Positions 61,170 to 64,000 of a DNA stretch of 64,000 nt are shown piece by piece. Both the position numbers and the translations under genes were made by a program. How positions within the stretch are numbered: the stretch's first letter is position 1; the number at the start of each line of letters is the position of its first letter. The notes below the pieces were generated by a model. The model was given only the letters and a program-made list of their open reading frames with translations. It searched no databases and was not told where the DNA came from. Source of the stretch: DATADW01 sp963733905 (GTDB taxonomy: Bacteria > Actinomycetota > Acidimicrobiia > Spongiisociales > DATADW01). The stretch covers positions 62,001-126,000 of the forward strand of contig CAVTEU010000019.1 in NCBI GenBank assembly GCA_963733905.1, in the 5' to 3' direction.

Positions 61170-62846
61170 ATGACCGCCGGACAATCGCCCGCACCGTGGC
61201 TGGCAGCCGGCATCGCCGCCGGAGCCTTTGCCGCCCTTGGGCTGGGGCTGGTCGTGCTCGGAGCGGTGAGGGGGAACACGCCAACCGCCGCAGGGCCGCC
61301 GCACCTTGTCGAGGAGGCCGAGTCGATCGGGGTCCAACATGTCTACGACGGTGAGTTCACCTTCTTCGTCGGCGGTGGGGTGGCCGTGCTCGACTGCGAC
61401 GACGACGGCTGGCCCGACCTCTACCTTGCGGGAGGAGCGAACGAGGCTTCGTTGTATCGCAACGAGAGCGTCGTCGGCGACATGGCTTTCACACGGGTCG
61501 ACGGTGGCGCCACGGCGCTCACCGACGTCAGCGGTGCGTACCCGATCGACATCGACTCGGATGGCTTCACCGATCTCGCCGTGCTCAGGCTCGGAGAGAA
61601 TGTCGTGCTCAGGGGTCTCGGCGATTGCAACTTCGAGCGCGCCAATGAGACCTGGTCGATCGATGGGGGCGACGAATGGACCGTGGCCTTCAGCGCCGCC
61701 TGGGAGGACGACGCCACCTTGCCAACCATGGTCTTTGGGAATTACGTCGAACTCGGCCCCACAGGGGAACAGACCGGTCGCTGCTCGGACCACATGCTTC
61801 TGCGACCAGCAGGAGATGAGTACGCCGACCCCGTGTCGCTCTCGCCGGGGTGGTGCACGCTCTCGGTGCTCTTCAGCGACTGGGACCGATCCGGACGGCG
61901 CGACCTGCGGATGACCAATGACCGCCACTACTACCGCGATGGCGAGGAGCAATTGTGGCGGATGGATCCGGGCGAGACGCCGCGCCCCTACACCGCCGAG
62001 GAAGGGTGGGAGCGGATGCAGATCTGGGGGATGGGGATCGCCAGCCACGACCTAACCGGCGACGGGCTGCCCGAGGTGTTCCTCACCAGCCAGGGTGACA
62101 ACAAGCTGCAGACATTGAGCGACGGCCCGGAACAACCCACCTACGAGGACATCGCCTTCGAACGCGGGGTGACGGCACACCGGCCCCATACGGGCGACAA
62201 CACTTACCCATCGACTGCCTGGCACCCCGAGTTCGCCGACATCAACAACGACGGACTGATCGACCTCTTCGTGTCCAAGGGAAACGTCGAAGCGCAACCC
62301 GACTACGCCGCCAACGACCCGAGCAATCTCTTGCTCGGACAGCCCGATGGCACCTTCGTCGAGGCCGCCCCCGATGCAGGTCTGGTCGACTTCGCTCGCG
62401 GCCGTGGCGCGGCGCTGGTCGACCTCGACCTCGACGGGATGCTCGACCTCGTCGAGGTGGTCCGGCGCGAGCCGGTCAGGGTGTGGCACAACGTCGGCTT
62501 GGGGAGCGCCGATGCCCCGGAACCGATAGGAAACTGGGTCGCACTGCGCGTCGAGCAACCCGCTCCCAACGTCGACGCCATCGGCGGCTTCGTCACGGTG
62601 CGTGCCGGCGGCCAGACGATCGAGCGCGAGCTCACAGTCGGCGGCGGCCACGCCGGCGGTCAACAGGGCTGGCTCCACTTCGGGATCGGCGATGCCGACC
62701 GCGCCGAGGTCAGGGTGCAATGGCCCGACGGTGAAGTCGGTCCTTGGATGGACCTGCCGCCAACGGCTTCTCCGTCGTCGAGCGCGGCGCCGACGAGGTG
62801 GTCCCGATGCGACGCCCTCGGTGGGCAGGCGGTTGGGGGAGGGTGA
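61170..62846 (+). CDS. membrane-anchored FG-GAP/VCBS repeat protein with ASPIC/UnbV domain
   Basis: About 558 residues. One N-terminal membrane helix (AAGIAAGAFAALGLGLVVLG) is followed by calcium-binding-like propeller repeats (DCDDDGWPDLYLAGG, DIDSDGFTDLAVLRLG, DLTGDGLPEVFLTS, DINNDGLIDLFVSKG, DLDLDGMLDLVEVVR). The C-terminal ASPIC/UnbV region is GNWVALRVEQ and GQQGWLHFGIGDADRAEVRVQWPDG. Near 62753 one base seems missing; the shifted frame reads LPANGFSVVERGADEVVPM, more like the family end. ATG 61170 is preferred to the upstream in-frame TTG. Extracellular, role unknown. Confidence 0.75.
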   Translation: MTAGQSPAPWLAAGIAAGAFAALGLGLVVLGAVRGNTPTAAGPPHLVEEAESIGVQHVYDGEFTFFVGGGVAVLDCDDDGWPDLYLAGGANEASLYRNESVVGDMAFTRVDGGATALTDVSGAYPIDIDSDGFTDLAVLRLGENVVLRGLGDCNFERANETWSIDGGDEWTVAFSAAWEDDATLPTMVFGNYVELGPTGEQTGRCSDHMLLRPAGDEYADPVSLSPGWCTLSVLFSDWDRSGRRDLRMTNDRHYYRDGEEQLWRMDPGETPRPYTAEEGWERMQIWGMGIASHDLTGDGLPEVFLTSQGDNKLQTLSDGPEQPTYEDIAFERGVTAHRPHTGDNTYPSTAWHPEFADINNDGLIDLFVSKGNVEAQPDYAANDPSNLLLGQPDGTFVEAAPDAGLVDFARGRGAALVDLDLDGMLDLVEVVRREPVRVWHNVGLGSADAPEPIGNWVALRVEQPAPNVDAIGGFVTVRAGGQTIERELTVGGGHAGGQQGWLHFGIGDADRAEVRVQWPDGEVGPWMDLPPTASPSSSAAPTRWSRCDALGGQAVGGG

Positions 62847-63020
62847 TTCGCCGCCTCTCGGTCCCCCCGCGGGGGAAGGCCCCCTGCAGCGGCGGGTAGG
62901 GGGGCTCCGCCTCCCCCGTGACGGAGACCGTTGGGAGTGAGCCGCCCCTCGCCCCGACGCCTCCGGCGTCGGGACTCCCCCGCCGGGGAGCCAAGCGCAC
63001 CCCTCCGCTCGCTTCGCGCC
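62831..63020. repeat. GC-rich palindromic intergenic repeat
   Basis: Shares GGTTGGGGGAGGGTGAT (62831-62847) and CCTCCGCTCGCTTCGC (63002-63017) with the element at 22287-22440. It contains CCCCCGCGGGGG and ACGCCTCCGGCGT-type palindromes. It fills the gap between the ASPIC gene and the M24 peptidase. Confidence 0.7.
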
Positions 63021-63036
63021 GGGCAAGAATGAATCG

Positions 63037-64000
63037 ATGTCCACAGCAACGCTGACCAGGGTCGACCTTCCGGATTTCGGGGTCCCAGAGGAGATGCCGA
63101 CGCTGCCCGATCATCTCTACCCGGCCAGGCTGGAGCGACTGCAGGAGCCGAGCCCGCTCCCGCGGCCTCGATGTAGTGGTGGTGTACGCCGACCGAGAGC
63201 ACAGCGCCAACCTCTCCTATTTGACCGGGTTCGATCCGCGCTTCGAGGAAGCTCTCTTGGTTGTGGGGCCCGACAGCGAGCCGGCGATCCTGGTGGGCAA
63301 CGAGTGCTGGGGGCTCGCCGGGGCAGCTCCCCTTCCCATGAGGCGGCATCTCTTCCAGGACTTCAGCCTCCCCAGCCAGCCGAGGGACCGGTCACAGCCG
63401 ATTGGCGACATCCTGCGCGAGGAGGGAGTCCGGGCGGGCATCCGGGTGGGTGTGGTGGGGTGGAAGACCTACGGGAACCCCGCCGCAAGCGACGTCCCCT
63501 CCTACATAGTCGATGAGCTGCGGCGGATCAGCGGCGGTGAGATCGAGAACGCCACCGAGATCCTGATCGACGCTGCCGATGGACTCCGGGTCATCAACGA
63601 GGTCGAGCAGCTGGTCATGTTCGAGTACGCCGCCAGCCACACGTCACAGGGCGTCCGCCGGCTCATCTGGGGTCTCGAGCCGGGGATGACCGAGCAGGAA
63701 GCTGTGCGACTCCTCGAGTGGAACGGCATGCCGCTCTCCTGTCACCTCATGCTCACGGCTGGTCCCCGCGCCCGATTCGGACTGCTCAGCCCAGGCGACC
63801 GCCCCATCGAGCATGGCGACCCGCTCACCGTCGCCTTCGGCGTCTGGGGCGCCCTCAACTGCCGTGCCGGCTTCATGGTGGGTGACCCATCCGAGCTTCC
63901 CGACGGCATCGAGGATTACATAGAGCGACTCGTGGCTCCTTACTTCGAGACAGTCGCCGAGTGGTACTCCGCCCTCCGGATCGGCCAGAAGGGCGGGGTC
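63037..64000 (+). CDS. M24-family peptidase (Xaa-Pro aminopeptidase-like), incomplete at window edge
   Basis: The visible N-terminal 320 residues comprise the creatinase-like N-domain (VVVVYADREHSANLSYLTGF, LVVGPDSEPAILVGNE) and the beginning of the catalytic pita-bread domain (VEQLVMFEYAASHTSQGVRR, LEPGMTEQEA). The metal ligands lie beyond 64000 or are not yet visible. A frameshift near 63165 separates the first 40 residues from the rest. Peptidase versus non-peptidase family member cannot be settled from this part. Confidence 0.75.

Noticed and set aside
22250..63020. Insertion sequences as the source of the GC-rich repeats
   Set aside because: No transposase reading frame, terminal inverted repeats or target duplications could be recognised within the window.
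1..64000. tRNA, rRNA or tmRNA genes
   Set aside because: I saw no cloverleaf-like or rRNA-like segment in the intergenic gaps. This is a visual check only; a covariance-model scan would be decisive.

Overview
The window is 64 kb of high-GC DNA that reads as chromosome from a free-living actinobacterium. I infer something close to Acidimicrobiia, but cannot place it firmly without a search. Supporting signs are F420-type luciferase-like oxidoreductases, BTAD/SARP and LuxR-type signalling, frequent GTG/TTG starts, 4-nt ATGA/GTGA gene overlaps, and actinobacterial families such as DUF5317. I saw no rRNA, tRNA, CRISPR array, phage gene or transposase.

Layout. 0-9.3 kb: mixed housekeeping and peripheral metabolism (enoyl-CoA hydratase, DUF5317 protein, gamma-glutamyltransferase, TPR-cyclase regulator, histidine phosphatase, F420 oxidoreductase with ASCH protein, helix-hairpin-helix membrane protein, NCS1 permease). 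9.3-18 kb: secreted LysM/M23 endopeptidase with polyglycine linkers, DUF885 peptidase, phosphotransferase, HisA-like protein, antiporter, FAD oxidoreductase. 18-23 kb: membrane protein plus two-component system, aromatic ammonia-lyase, nitroreductase. 23-27 kb: a giant BTAD/STAND/TPR regulator followed by a 32-codon secreted-peptide gene. 28.4-39 kb: a complete L-rhamnose operon on the minus strand (ABC importer rhaT-P-Q-S, bifunctional aldolase/dehydrogenase, isomerase, kinase, DeoR regulator, mutarotase). 39.3-43.2 kb: a signalling cluster (two response regulators, histidine kinase, class III cyclase). 43.3-44.9 kb: secreted beta-propeller protein. 45-51.5 kb: pobA and, divergently, pcaCHGIJBD, giving 4-hydroxybenzoate to protocatechuate to beta-ketoadipyl-CoA (the thiolase pcaF is not in the window). 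51.8-53.4 kb: an exported intradiol dioxygenase coupled to a YceI-like protein. 53.5-59.8 kb: D-xylose utilisation (xylAB facing xylFHG). 60-64 kb: Gfo/Idh/MocA oxidoreductase, FG-GAP/ASPIC protein and the start of an M24 peptidase.

Taken together, the rhamnose, xylose and protocatechuate modules suggest a heterotroph living on plant-derived sugars and lignin aromatics.

Two window-wide properties matter to any reader. First, more than half of the genes are interrupted by single-base indels. Several are repaired exactly by removing one base from a short homopolymer, so I treat them as consensus errors rather than pseudogenes and give whole-gene coordinates. Second, intergenic gaps carry two classes of dispersed repeat: heptanucleotide tandem repeats of at least four unrelated motifs, and a GC-rich palindromic element. 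Strong hairpins also sit directly behind both sugar-binding-protein genes.
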